Below, one piece after another: positions 1 through 8,322 of a DNA stretch of 64,000 bases (the stretch's first letter is position 1; every line of letters begins with the position of its first letter). The notes under the pieces are model-generated. The model was not told the DNA's origin. It did no database searches and worked only from the letters and a program-made list of their open reading frames with translations. Made by a program: the position numbers and the translations under genes. Source of the stretch: Enterococcus ratti (GTDB lineage Bacteria; Bacillota; Bacilli; Lactobacillales; Enterococcaceae); assembly GCF_001886195.1 (NCBI RefSeq), contig NZ_JXLB01000009.1:1-64000 (forward strand), written 5' to 3'.

Positions 1-84
1 GCCGGCGTGGCGGAATTGGCAGACGCGCTGGACTCAAAATCCAGTGATCTTTCGATCGTGCCGGTTCGACCCCGGCCGCCGGTA
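1..84 (+). tRNA. tRNA-Leu (CAA)
   Basis: A complete class II tRNA fold is visible. The acceptor stem pairs the first seven bases with 77-83, the anticodon loop reads CTCAAAA with anticodon CAA, there is a long variable arm, and the T-loop is GGTTCGACCCC-like. No CCA end is encoded. It is identical to the tRNA-Leu at 308-391. It starts at base 1, so any upstream promoter or earlier tRNA genes lie outside the window. Confidence 0.95.
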
Positions 85-86
85 TT

Positions 87-115
87 AACTAAGATGAATT
101 CATCTTAGTTTTTTA
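87..115 (+). terminator. Palindromic hairpin plus T run between tRNA-Leu and tRNA-His
   Basis: Bases 87-110 form a perfect 24-base palindrome centred on GAATTC and are followed by a T-rich run (109-114). It fits an intrinsic terminator after the first tRNA-Leu, or a processing hairpin if the cluster is co-transcribed. Confidence 0.65.
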
Positions 116-144
116 TTGGAAAATAAAATAACGTATTTTAGAAT

Positions 145-218
145 GGCGAATGTGGCGAAGTGGTTAACGCACCGGATTGTGGCTCCGGCATTCGTGGGTT
201 CGATTCCCATCATTCGCC
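145..218 (+). tRNA. tRNA-His (GTG)
   Basis: The anticodon arm CCGGA-TTGTGGC-TCCGG carries anticodon GTG. The acceptor stem is eight pairs long when the extra 5' G (145) pairs with C at 218, the hallmark G-1:C73 of histidine tRNAs. No CCA is encoded. Confidence 0.95.
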
Positions 219-226
219 CTTTTTAT

Positions 227-298
227 TGGGGTATAGCCAAGCGGTAAGGCAAGGGACTTTGACTCCCTCATGCGTTGGTTCGAATCCAGCTACCCCAG
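227..298 (+). tRNA. tRNA-Gln (TTG)
   Basis: The seven-base acceptor stem TGGGGTA pairs with TACCCCA, the anticodon loop CTTTGAC gives anticodon TTG, and the T-arm is normal. It lies nine bases after tRNA-His and nine before the second tRNA-Leu, so these are probably one transcript. Confidence 0.95.
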
Positions 299-307
299 TT
301 TTTTAAC

Positions 308-391
308 GCCGGCGTGGCGGAATTGGCAGACGCGCTGGACTCAAAATCCAGTGATCTTTCGATCGTGCCGGTTCGACCCCGGCCGCCGGTA
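308..391 (+). tRNA. tRNA-Leu (CAA), second identical copy
   Basis: An exact 84-base copy of the tRNA-Leu at 1-84, with the same anticodon CAA and variable arm. The flanks differ, so only the tRNA body is duplicated. Confidence 0.95.
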
Positions 392-396
392 TCACG

Positions 397-427
397 CTCA
401 AACGCAGACTTGCGTTTGGGTTTTTCT
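397..427 (+). terminator. Intrinsic terminator after the tRNA cluster
   Basis: A ten-pair stem (397-406 with 411-420, GACT loop) is followed directly by a T run at 421-425. It ends the tRNA cluster. Confidence 0.8.
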
Positions 428-470
428 GTCTTTTTGTCAATAAAGATTGATGAGCTGGACAAAATCAAAT

Positions 471-508
471 CTGGGTCAGAATGCCCCCATTCTGTCTCAG
501 ATTTTTTT
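471..508 (+). terminator. Second terminator downstream of the tRNA cluster
   Basis: The stem 471-483 / 488-500 has one mismatch and one G-U pair, a CCCC loop, and is followed by seven T. It is a back-up terminator for the tRNA transcript. Confidence 0.75.
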
Positions 509-509
509 G

Positions 510-1148
510 TTATTTCAATTTGATTAATTAATTGATCAAAAGGATTCTGTTTTTCATGTTCTCAAATGATTTAAAACTGTAGGATATACGTTTCATTGTC
601 TTTATAATTGAAACGTATATTTTATATGGTTATCCAAAAACGGTCGGAATTTACAAAAATAGCTGACGTATTTTTGCAAATTTAGGCTTATTTTGCAGAA
701 GCTATTTTTGATTGGGTGACGGTGAAAAAGGGGATGCTTTGATCTATCTTTGTCAAAGCTATGAACGAGTAGTAAGAATGATCTGAGAGATAGTTCCTAT
801 TTTTTCTATTTGTAGCTTAATGAGAAAATAAGTTAAATAAAAGTACGTCTAGAAAAGGCTACTGTATAGATATAAATAAAAGAGTGTTAACACGATAAAA
901 TATTAAAAGACAATAAGTAGAGAGAACCAAAAATAGGGAGAGCCTCAAAAATAAACTGTGATTTACGAGAGTGTTCACTAAGATTTATTTACAGAAGCTG
1001 CTTTTGCTATTTTTTTAAAAAGAGAAAAGCAGCTTCTTATATATATTTTCCTATTCTTGGATAGCTTGTTGCTATTTTTTACGTAAAAAATGTGGAAACG
1101 TTAAAATAAGAATGTCTAAAATGAATACATGATTTATCTTATGCGTTT
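510..1148. other. Gene-free region with several hairpins
   Basis: No credible coding region is seen. It holds a 12-pair inverted repeat (584-595 / 609-620), a hairpin of a dispersed repeat family (641-703, listed separately) and a perfect 13-pair stem (993-1005 / 1025-1037) with a 19-base loop that may serve as a terminator. The rest is AT-rich sequence without recognisable content. Confidence 0.6.
641..703 (+). repeat. Dispersed hairpin repeat, copy A
   Basis: A stem formed by 649-661 and 669-682 is followed by the tail GGCTTATTTTGCAGAAGC. The 3' arm and tail (670-694) match copy B at 27811-27835 in about 22 of 25 positions by eye, and the tail also matches copy C (minus strand, 11861-11877). 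The function is unknown; it may be a mobile or duplicated terminator. Confidence 0.55.
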
Positions 1149-2600
1149 TTATAAAATTGGTGAAAATAATCGAGAAATTTGTTGCTTGAATAACAACCAA
1201 TTAGACATGGCTTTGATTGTTTCAGTTGTCATGGGCATACATTGTTTTTCATCTAATAAAAATTGATTGGCTAATTTTTCTAAAAATACGTGATCGTAAA
1301 TTACTGTACTTGTTTCGAAATTTAAACGATAACTACGGATATCTTGGTTTGCAGAGCCTATCATACAAATTTCATCATCCATGACCAAAGTCTTAGCGTG
1401 TAAAAAACCTTGTTCATAGACCAAGATTTGGACATTTTCTTTAATTAATTGTCGTGCGTAATATTGGGTTGCACGATAAATAAATGGATGATCAGGTTTA
1501 TTTGGAATCATGATTTTTACTTCAACACCTGAAGAAGCAGCTATTTTTAAAGCAGCAATAACACTTTCATCGGGAACAAGGTAAGGCGTTTGAATCCATA
1601 CTCTTTTTTTTGCAGCAGTAATCAGTTTGATGAAAGACAATTTAATTTGTTCACGTTCATTATTTGGACCGCTTGATACCAATTGAATGGAGGTATTCTC
1701 AGAGCTTAAGTCTTTGCTATGCTCTTTTTGAAAGAAATAATCAAGATGATATCCAACTTTTTTTTGTTCGGGAACAGATACGTTCCAATCAGTTAAAAAA
1801 CGTAATTGTAATAAGGAAGCCGCGGCTCCATGGATTCGAATATGTGTGTCTCGCCAATAGCCAAATTTTTTTGTTCGATTGACGTATTGATTAGCGATGT
1901 TAAAGCCACCAGTATAGCCAATTTTTCCGTCGATTACTACGATTTTTCGATGGTCGTGGTAATTTAAACGAAAGCGAAGTAACGCTCTTTGAGAAGTTAC
2001 AAAGGTGTGAACGTGCCCACCGTTTTTGATGAGCCGATTAAAATCTTTTGCTTTTGTGCCGTGAGAACCAAAAGCGTCATATAAGAGACGTACTTCTACG
2101 CCTTCAGCGGCTTTTTTTTCAAGCAGCGCCAAAACTTGTTGTCCAATATTATCTGTTACAAATGCGTAATATTCAAAATGAATGGAATGTTTTGCTTGTC
2201 GAATATCACTTAATAAAGAAGTCAATTTTTGTTGTCCATCTGTTAATAATGTTACTGAGTTGCGGCGGGTTAGCGGCATTCGATTTAAGGAAGAAAAAAA
2301 ATCAACAAATTGTTGATGTTCTTGATTTTCCATGATTGGATCATAATGCTCAATTGTATCCTCTTTAAAATCTTGAAAATTTTCGAGTTCTTTTAAGTCG
2401 CTTTGTCTTAAGTAGAATTTTTTTTTGTCAGTGAGACCGCGACCAAAGAAGAGATAAAGAATAAAACCGAGTCCTGGAAGTGCAAATAGGACAAGCAGCC
2501 ATGCCCAGATGGCTGCTACATCACGGGGTTTAATTAAAATTGTGACTAAAGCAATTAGTGCATTAATTATATAAAGACTAGTTAGGATAGTTGTGACCAA
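1149..2600 (-). CDS. cls: Cardiolipin synthase
   Basis: This 483-residue protein has two N-terminal membrane segments (about residues 5-25 and 30-50). It then carries two phospholipase D-type catalytic motifs, HDHRKIVVID near residue 215 and HAKTLVMD near 395, each of the HxKx4D form. That matches bacterial cardiolipin synthases, which join two phosphatidylglycerol molecules at the membrane and release glycerol. The start is a TTG at 2598-2600, eight bases after a strong AAGGAGGA ribosome-binding site. The gene is monocistronic and transcribed away from the riboswitch-controlled ATPase. Cardiolipin composition affects daptomycin response in enterococci (established knowledge). The length is usual for the family, and no motif residue is missing. 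Confidence 0.95.
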   Translation of the reverse strand: MVTTILTSLYIINALIALVTILIKPRDVAAIWAWLLVLFALPGLGFILYLFFGRGLTDKKKFYLRQSDLKELENFQDFKEDTIEHYDPIMENQEHQQFVDFFSSLNRMPLTRRNSVTLLTDGQQKLTSLLSDIRQAKHSIHFEYYAFVTDNIGQQVLALLEKKAAEGVEVRLLYDAFGSHGTKAKDFNRLIKNGGHVHTFVTSQRALLRFRLNYHDHRKIVVIDGKIGYTGGFNIANQYVNRTKKFGYWRDTHIRIHGAAASLLQLRFLTDWNVSVPEQKKVGYHLDYFFQKEHSKDLSSENTSIQLVSSGPNNEREQIKLSFIKLITAAKKRVWIQTPYLVPDESVIAALKIAASSGVEVKIMIPNKPDHPFIYRATQYYARQLIKENVQILVYEQGFLHAKTLVMDDEICMIGSANQDIRSYRLNFETSTVIYDHVFLEKLANQFLLDEKQCMPMTTETIKAMSNWLLFKQQISRLFSPIL

Positions 2601-2770
2601 AATAGAATCCTCCTTAGATAGAATAACAATAGCTATTATAGCATGATAAATCCAAGAAACCTAAATTTAAGAGAACATAAATAAAAAATAAATTTGAAGA
2701 TGTGCTTATTCTTAAAGTAAAATGGTTGCAATTTTTTATGTCTTCCTGTAGGATAATAATAGAATTGAAT

Positions 2771-2868
2771 ATCTCCTTAGGGGAGTAACCGACAACAGTC
2801 GTTGTGATAATATCAACAGTAAGTTAACCAATGGTTTTCTGGTATTGTATGAAATGGTGAGACCTAAG
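2771..2868 (+). promoter_or_regulatory. yybP-ykoY manganese riboswitch (aptamer)
   Basis: The RNA carries the conserved yybP-ykoY elements: GGGGAGTA near the 5' side (2780-2787) and GAGACC at the 3' side (2859-2864), joined by a P1 helix of CTTAGG (2776-2781) with CCTAAG (2863-2868). This class senses Mn2+ and commonly precedes P-type ATPases such as lactococcal YoaB. The 3' P1 strand is also the 5' arm of the following terminator, so metal binding should block termination and turn the gene on. Confidence 0.88.
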
Positions 2869-2900
2869 ACAAATCTGTATTTGTCTTAGGTCTCTTTTTT
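2859..2900 (+). terminator. Riboswitch expression-platform terminator
   Basis: A perfect 16-pair stem (2859-2874 / 2879-2894, loop CTGT) is followed by six T. Its 5' arm contains the GAGACC and the P1 strand of the aptamer, so aptamer and terminator are mutually exclusive. The ATPase start lies about 45 bases downstream. Confidence 0.9.
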
Positions 2901-2942
2901 CAGTTGGTAAGCTATTGGAACGAAAAAAATGGGGGATGGAAT

Positions 2943-5609
2943 TTGGAAAATAAGAAACAAGCTCAGACTGCTGTCTATAAAGAATCAATTGACTCTTTAA
3001 TGCAAAAAACACAGAGTTCAGTAGAAGGATTGAGTACGTCACTGGCGAAAGAAAAGCTTGAAAAAAACGGATTAAATCAACTAAAAGAAGCGCCTAAAAA
3101 GCCAACGTGGAAATTATTTTTAGAAACATTTAAAGATGCAATGGTTATTGTCTTATTGGTTGTTGCTCTGATTCAAATGGTTATGGGGGATTACATTGAA
3201 TTTATTGTTATCTTTGCTGTGTTGATATTAAATGCTGTCATCAGTGTAATCCAAACAAAAAAAGCAGAAGGTTCTTTAGAAGCATTAAAAAATCTATCTG
3301 CTCCTGATGCGCGCGTGATTCGTGACGGAAAAGAAAAAACAATTCCTGCTAATAAACTAGTAGTAGGAGATATTGTTTTGTTAGACGCAGGAGATTATGT
3401 ACCTGCCGATGGTCGTTTATTAGAAGCTGGTTCGTTGAAAGTAGATGAAGGAATGCTTACTGGAGAATCAACAGCATCAGAAAAAGAAGTCATAGATATT
3501 ACACAAACTGTGCCAATTGGTGATCGTTTGAATATGGTTTTTAGCGGAACCATCATCACCTATGGTCGTGGGAAATTTTTAGTAACGGCTACAGGAAATA
3601 ATACAGAAATCGGTGAAGTAGCAGGCTTGCTTGAATCAACAACTGAACAAGCTACGCCATTACAGCGAGGGTTAGATAAATTTAGTAAGAAATTAAGTTT
3701 AGCTATTTTGGCTTTGTCTTTAGTTATTCTTGCTATCCAGTTGTTCCGGATTTATTCAGGTGAAGGAACGGGGGATCTAACGGCAGATATTGTAAGTGCA
3801 GTTATGTTTGCAGTAGCAGTAGCGGTAGCAGCTATCCCTGAAGCTTTGCAGTCCATTGTGACCATTGTTTTATCTTTGGGAACCAATAAAATGGCCAAAC
3901 GCCATGCTATTATTCGTAAATTACCAGCTGTTGAAACGCTCGGTTCTACAAGTATTATTTGTACCGATAAAACCGGCACGCTGACACAAAATAAAATGAC
4001 GGTCGTCGACTATTATTTAGCAAATGGTTCTACAGGCGATTTTACAAATGAACCAGCTAAATGGACAGATGATGAAAGACGTTTAATAGAAATTAGCGTC
4101 TTAGCAAATGATGCTTCCATAAGCGAAGACGGAACGAAGTTGGGAGATCCGACAGAAGTTGCTTTTATTGATTTTAGTGAAAAATTGAATCAGCCTTACC
4201 AAGAAATTCGGAGTAATTATCCAAGGCAAGCGGAGTTGCCTTTTGATTCTGATCGAAAACTGATGTCAACTGCGCATACTATTAATCAAAAACAATATCT
4301 TTTTGTTAAAGGCGGACCAGATATTGTATTTGCACGCAGTAAAAAAGTATTGATAAATGGTGAAGTGGTGCCGATGACGGATGAATTAATGAAAAAATTC
4401 AAAGAACAAAATGAAGCTTTTTCAAACAAGGCGTTGCGTGTGTTGGCTTTTGCTTATCGTCCAATTGAAAATACAGAGTTATCCTTTGAAGATGAAAATG
4501 AGTTGATTTTAGTGGGCTTGCTGGCGATGATTGATCCGCCAAGAGCAGAAGTGACACGAGCAGTAAAAGAAGCTAAAAGTGCTGGGATTAAAACCATCAT
4601 GATTACAGGGGATCATAAAACAACTGCGGTTGCGATTGCAAAGGAAATCGGTATTTTTGAAGAAGGAAATCAAGCATTGACAGGAACGGAATTAGACGAA
4701 TTGACAGAAGATCAACTAAATGAAGTGTTAGAAAAAGTGACGGTCTATGCGCGAGTGTCTCCCGAAAATAAGATTCGCATTGTTCGTTCTTGGCAAAACA
4801 AGGGGCATATTTCAGCTATGACTGGTGATGGGGTAAATGATGCGCCGGCTTTGAAACAAGCCGATATTGGAATAGCCATGGGAACGGGAACGGATGTTGC
4901 AAAAGATGCAGCAGCGATGGTTTTAACCGATGATAATTTTGCTTCGATCGTTAGTGCCGTAGAAGTAGGAAGAAATGTTTTTGATAATATTAAAAAAGCT
5001 ATCTCTTATTTATTTTCCGGTAACTTAGGAGCAATCATTGCGATCATTTTTGCTTTAGTTGCTGATTGGTCGAATCCGTTTACCGCTTTACAGTTGTTAT
5101 TTATTAATTTAGTAAATGATTCACTGCCAGCGATTGCTTTAGGGACAGAAAAAGCGGAACCTGCAACTATGAATAGACCGCCAAGAGATCCAAATTCCGG
5201 TATTTTTACCGATAAAACATTAATTTCTGTCACCTATCGTGGCGTATTGATCGGTGTTGCAGTTATTTTTGCTCAATGGTTGGGGATGCAGCATTCATCA
5301 GAATTTGGTGTAGCTATGTCTTTTTCTACTTTAATTTGGTGTCGGACGCTGCAAACATTTCCTGCTCGTTCAAATACACAAACAGCCATTCAAGCCGGCT
5401 TTTTCTCTAATAGAAGTGTTTTACTAGCAGTTGTTGTATGTAGCGCATTGTATTGTTTAACGATCATTCCCGGTTTGAAAGAAGTCTTTTCCATTCCCGC
5501 AGCATTTGGTTTAACAGAAATTTTAACATGTATGGGTATTGCTTTAGTGACGATTATTTTGATGGAAGTCACAAAATTAATTCTTATTCAAGTGCAAAAA
5601 AATAAATGA
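2943..5609 (+). CDS. P-type cation-transporting ATPase under Mn2+ riboswitch control (YoaB/PMA1-type)
   Basis: An 888-residue P2-type ATPase. It has the cation ATPase N-domain, an actuator loop with LTGEST, the phosphorylation motif CTDKTGTLT (Asp near residue 342), the hinge TGDGVND and about ten membrane helices. The M4 ion-site motif is PEALQS (near residue 299) rather than the PEGLP usual in Ca2+ pumps. The start is TTG 2943 behind GGGGGATGGA; an upstream in-frame TTG at 2904 lacks a binding site and sits on the terminator. The Mn2+ riboswitch points to export of Mn2+ (or Ca2+/Mn2+), as described for lactic acid bacterial and pneumococcal homologues. The transported ion itself cannot be read from sequence. 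A terminator follows at 5644. Confidence 0.9.
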   Translation: MENKKQAQTAVYKESIDSLMQKTQSSVEGLSTSLAKEKLEKNGLNQLKEAPKKPTWKLFLETFKDAMVIVLLVVALIQMVMGDYIEFIVIFAVLILNAVISVIQTKKAEGSLEALKNLSAPDARVIRDGKEKTIPANKLVVGDIVLLDAGDYVPADGRLLEAGSLKVDEGMLTGESTASEKEVIDITQTVPIGDRLNMVFSGTIITYGRGKFLVTATGNNTEIGEVAGLLESTTEQATPLQRGLDKFSKKLSLAILALSLVILAIQLFRIYSGEGTGDLTADIVSAVMFAVAVAVAAIPEALQSIVTIVLSLGTNKMAKRHAIIRKLPAVETLGSTSIICTDKTGTLTQNKMTVVDYYLANGSTGDFTNEPAKWTDDERRLIEISVLANDASISEDGTKLGDPTEVAFIDFSEKLNQPYQEIRSNYPRQAELPFDSDRKLMSTAHTINQKQYLFVKGGPDIVFARSKKVLINGEVVPMTDELMKKFKEQNEAFSNKALRVLAFAYRPIENTELSFEDENELILVGLLAMIDPPRAEVTRAVKEAKSAGIKTIMITGDHKTTAVAIAKEIGIFEEGNQALTGTELDELTEDQLNEVLEKVTVYARVSPENKIRIVRSWQNKGHISAMTGDGVNDAPALKQADIGIAMGTGTDVAKDAAAMVLTDDNFASIVSAVEVGRNVFDNIKKAISYLFSGNLGAIIAIIFALVADWSNPFTALQLLFINLVNDSLPAIALGTEKAEPATMNRPPRDPNSGIFTDKTLISVTYRGVLIGVAVIFAQWLGMQHSSEFGVAMSFSTLIWCRTLQTFPARSNTQTAIQAGFFSNRSVLLAVVVCSALYCLTIIPGLKEVFSIPAAFGLTEILTCMGIALVTIILMEVTKLILIQVQKNK

Positions 5610-5987
5610 TTGGTGCAATTAAGTGAAAAACGATATTTTTTAGGAGTGAAGAAATTCACTCTTTATTTTGTATATTGTCAAAAGCAAAATGATGTAGGTA
5701 ATGGTTAGTGTTCTTTTTTAAGAATTTGTTTTGTAATAAAATAGGGTACAAGTAGAGCCATCTATAGAAAAGTTAATAGTTTTAAAAAGTGAAAAAAGAA
5801 TGAAAAGTGAATGAAGGAATCGTGGATAAATTTGGTTTTGAATAATAAATGAGAAAGATTGAAAAATTTTTTATTTTAAATAAAAAGCAGGTCATGGCAA
5901 TGAATGGATTCATTAATTATAAAATACTTGATATATTTATTGATTCTAAAAAGTAATAAAAGGTAAAAAATTATAAGGAGTTTTAAA
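5610..5987. other. Intergenic region between the ATPase and the methyltransferase
   Basis: Apart from the terminator at 5644-5670 this is AT-rich sequence without a supported gene. It presumably contains the promoter of the methyltransferase gene, but no consensus pair is convincing. Confidence 0.5.
5644..5670 (+). terminator. Terminator of the P-type ATPase gene
   Basis: The stem GAGTGAA / TTCACTC (5644-5650 / 5655-5661) with a GAAA tetraloop is followed by TTTATTTTG. Confidence 0.8.
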
Positions 5988-6722
5988 ATGAATGAAGAAG
6001 ATTGGAATGCATTTGCAGCTGAGTATTATCTGAATCAAAGAGAAGGAAAAACGACGATTGTCAAGGATGTCATTGACTATCTAAAAAGAGAAGATATTTT
6101 ACCGACTGAACAAATAGTAGATGTAGCTGGTGGTTCTGGGCGTTACTTAGCCATGGCAAAAGAAGCAAAGATGTATGAATTAATTGATTTTTCAAGTGAA
6201 ATGCTGAAGTTTGCTGCAAAAGAAGTAGTAAATTTAAGTATTGAAAATATTTGTTTGACGAAAAAAACTTTTTTAAGTTTTTTAGAAAATGCCAAAAAGT
6301 ATGATCTTATTTTTTCGGCTTCAAATCCAGCGTTAGATCATCCAATAAAATTGGAAAAAATATACAGGAAAATGAAAAAAGCTTGTGTAATTATAAGGGT
6401 TGTCTATTCTAAAGATGATCTATTTGCACCACTGGAAGAACAGCTAGATATTCTAGAGGAGGATTATATAGTTTCATCAGAGATCATGAAGCTGTTTGAA
6501 ACTTATTTGAAGGAGGAAGAAATTCCCTATAAAAGCAAAAAATTTACGTATTTATTAAAAGAAAAAATTACTGAATCATTTATGAAAGATTATTATGAAG
6601 AATATCTCGAAGATGCACGTTTTAATGAATACGTTAAGAAGTATTTTGATCAAAAAGAGCAAGTAATTAGCACAACAAAATTGACTTATCAACTATTGTT
6701 AATTTTACCGCAAGAACGATAA
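5988..6722 (+). CDS. Class I SAM-dependent methyltransferase, substrate unknown
   Basis: A 244-residue protein. It has a glycine-rich SAM-binding motif VDVAGGSGRY (about residues 44-53) and a following acidic segment YELIDFS, the order expected of motifs I and II in class I methyltransferases. The post-II region FSASNPALDHP aligns with the motif IV position. The C-terminal half is Lys/Glu-rich and helical and gives no hint of the substrate. The start ATG follows AAGGAGTTTTAAA. It stands alone between two terminators and is noticeably AT-rich, so it could be an accessory gene, but that is inference. Small-molecule or tRNA methylation are both possible. Confidence 0.75.
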   Translation: MNEEDWNAFAAEYYLNQREGKTTIVKDVIDYLKREDILPTEQIVDVAGGSGRYLAMAKEAKMYELIDFSSEMLKFAAKEVVNLSIENICLTKKTFLSFLENAKKYDLIFSASNPALDHPIKLEKIYRKMKKACVIIRVVYSKDDLFAPLEEQLDILEEDYIVSSEIMKLFETYLKEEEIPYKSKKFTYLLKEKITESFMKDYYEEYLEDARFNEYVKKYFDQKEQVISTTKLTYQLLLILPQER

Positions 6723-6828
6723 AGTGAGGAAAGAATGTTTTTCATTTCTTAAAATTGAACATTTCTAATTTGAATATCCATATTCTTGTAATGATCTTTT
6801 TTGTGTGAAGAGTACATTTTTGAAAAAG

Positions 6829-6868
6829 GTGGAACAATCAGTTATAAAACTGATTGTTCCACTTCTTG
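6829..6868 (+). terminator. Intrinsic terminator after the methyltransferase gene
   Basis: A perfect 15-pair stem (6829-6843 / 6848-6862, loop ATAA) is followed by TTCTTGTTTTTG. Confidence 0.8.
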
Positions 6869-6988
6869 TTTTTGAAATTTTTTGTTGTTACAAAAGAAGC
6901 TTTCATTTTAAATAGATATTTTAGACTGTGATTATTTGAAGTGAATCAGGGGTTTTTTGATGAAGGAAAAGAAAACTTGTCTTGATTA

Positions 6989-8140
6989 TTATTTATAGTA
7001 GCGAATGCCTTTTTCTACTTTAGTGATTGAAAAAGGTACATTTGAAGAATATTCTGCTTTTTTTCCTTGTTCAGGCAGCTTTTCACTAAATATTTCTTCG
7101 TACTGATCGATTGTGACGGCTTGTCTTGCATTTAGCATTTTTTGATGTTCTTTTATAAATAAGAAATCTTGATAGCCTTTTTCTAAATAACCAGTGAAAA
7201 ATTCACTAACCGCCCCTGAGCCATAACTGAATAATCCGATTCGGTCTCCAGCTTTTAATTCTTGCGTATTTTCTAAAAGAGAAGTCAGACCAAGATAAAG
7301 AGAGCCAGTATAAAGATTGCCGATTCGACGGCTGTAACGAATGCTTTCTTCATAACGAGTGAGCAGGCGGGCTTGTGTTTTTTTATCTGTTTGATCTAAG
7401 ATACTTTGTAAGGCTTTTTTCCCCATTTTTGTATAAGGAATATGAAAGCTTAAAGCATCGTAGTCTTCCAGTTTAAGACCCGTTATCTCTTTATGATGAT
7501 TCCATACTTTTTGGAAAGATTCGATATAAGTGGCATTAGATAATGGTCCGTCAACCACTGGAAATTGACAATAAGTAGGACGCCAAAAATCATAGATGTC
7601 TTCTGTTAAAAAGACGCTATCGTCTTCAATCGAAAGAATATGCGGATCTTTTGTCACCATCATTGCTACTGCGCCTGCGCCTTGAGTGACTTCACCGCTA
7701 CTGGCTAGGCCATAGCGAGCCATATCGCTTGCAATGACTAAAACTTTACGTTTTGGGTGGTTTTTGATATATTCTTTTGCCATGTGTAAGGCAGCGGTGC
7801 CGCCGTAACAGGCTTCTTTTACTTCAAATGCTCGAGCAAATGCTTGAATTTTTAATAAACGATGGATGATTACCGCACTGGCTTTTGAATAATCGATTCC
7901 TGATTCTGTTGCAACGATCACCATGTCAATTAATTCACGGTCTTTACTGGTTACAAGTTTACTGGCAGCATTTGCTCCGAATGTGACAATGTCTTCTGAT
8001 ACACGATGGATAGCCATTTGGTCTTGGCCGATTCCAATATGATACTTGGCTGGATCTGCTCCTCGTCTTTTAGCTAGTTCTGTCATATCTAGATATAGAT
8101 TTGGAATAAAAAAGGAAAGACGGTCAATCCCTACTTTCAT
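6989..8140 (-). CDS. mvaS: Hydroxymethylglutaryl-CoA synthase
   Basis: This 383-residue enzyme condenses acetyl-CoA with acetoacetyl-CoA to HMG-CoA in the mevalonate route to isopentenyl diphosphate. The catalytic residues known from E. faecalis MvaS are all present at the same positions: Glu79 in ATESG, Cys111 in KEACYGG and His233 in SFHIPYTKMG. The length is that of the family. The start ATG follows AAAGAGGTGTTGAA. It is divergent from mvaE across 182 bases, so both steps leading to HMG-CoA and its reduction are probably co-regulated from one intergenic region. The sequence is closer to E. faecium-type than to E. faecalis-type MvaS, from memory. Confidence 0.97.
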   Translation of the reverse strand: MKVGIDRLSFFIPNLYLDMTELAKRRGADPAKYHIGIGQDQMAIHRVSEDIVTFGANAASKLVTSKDRELIDMVIVATESGIDYSKASAVIIHRLLKIQAFARAFEVKEACYGGTAALHMAKEYIKNHPKRKVLVIASDMARYGLASSGEVTQGAGAVAMMVTKDPHILSIEDDSVFLTEDIYDFWRPTYCQFPVVDGPLSNATYIESFQKVWNHHKEITGLKLEDYDALSFHIPYTKMGKKALQSILDQTDKKTQARLLTRYEESIRYSRRIGNLYTGSLYLGLTSLLENTQELKAGDRIGLFSYGSGAVSEFFTGYLEKGYQDFLFIKEHQKMLNARQAVTIDQYEEIFSEKLPEQGKKAEYSSNVPFSITKVEKGIRYYK

Positions 8141-8182
8141 TTCAACACCTCTTTAATTAGGATAAAAGCTTACTTTATTAAG

Positions 8183-8200
8183 TTAACATAAAAATGTTAA
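8183..8200. promoter_or_regulatory. Perfect palindrome in the mvaS-mvaE intergenic region
   Basis: TTAACAT, four A, ATGTTAA form an 18-base perfect inverted repeat in the divergent promoter region of the two mevalonate genes. It could be an operator, or just a short AT-rich palindrome; no regulator is known to me for this site. Confidence 0.35.
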
Positions 8201-8322
8201 AAGAAATATAAAAAAACAAATATTTAAGGATTGTTAAAATTTATTCTTAGTTTTTTTGAAGCTGTAACAGACTATTTGTTTTTAGTAAAAACAATGGTAT
8301 ATTTTTCTAGGAGGTGGCTGAC

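Noticed and set aside
8314-8322. GTG start for mvaE at 8314
   Set aside because: It overlaps the AGGAGG ribosome-binding site; TTG 8323 has ideal spacing and matches the start expected for the family.
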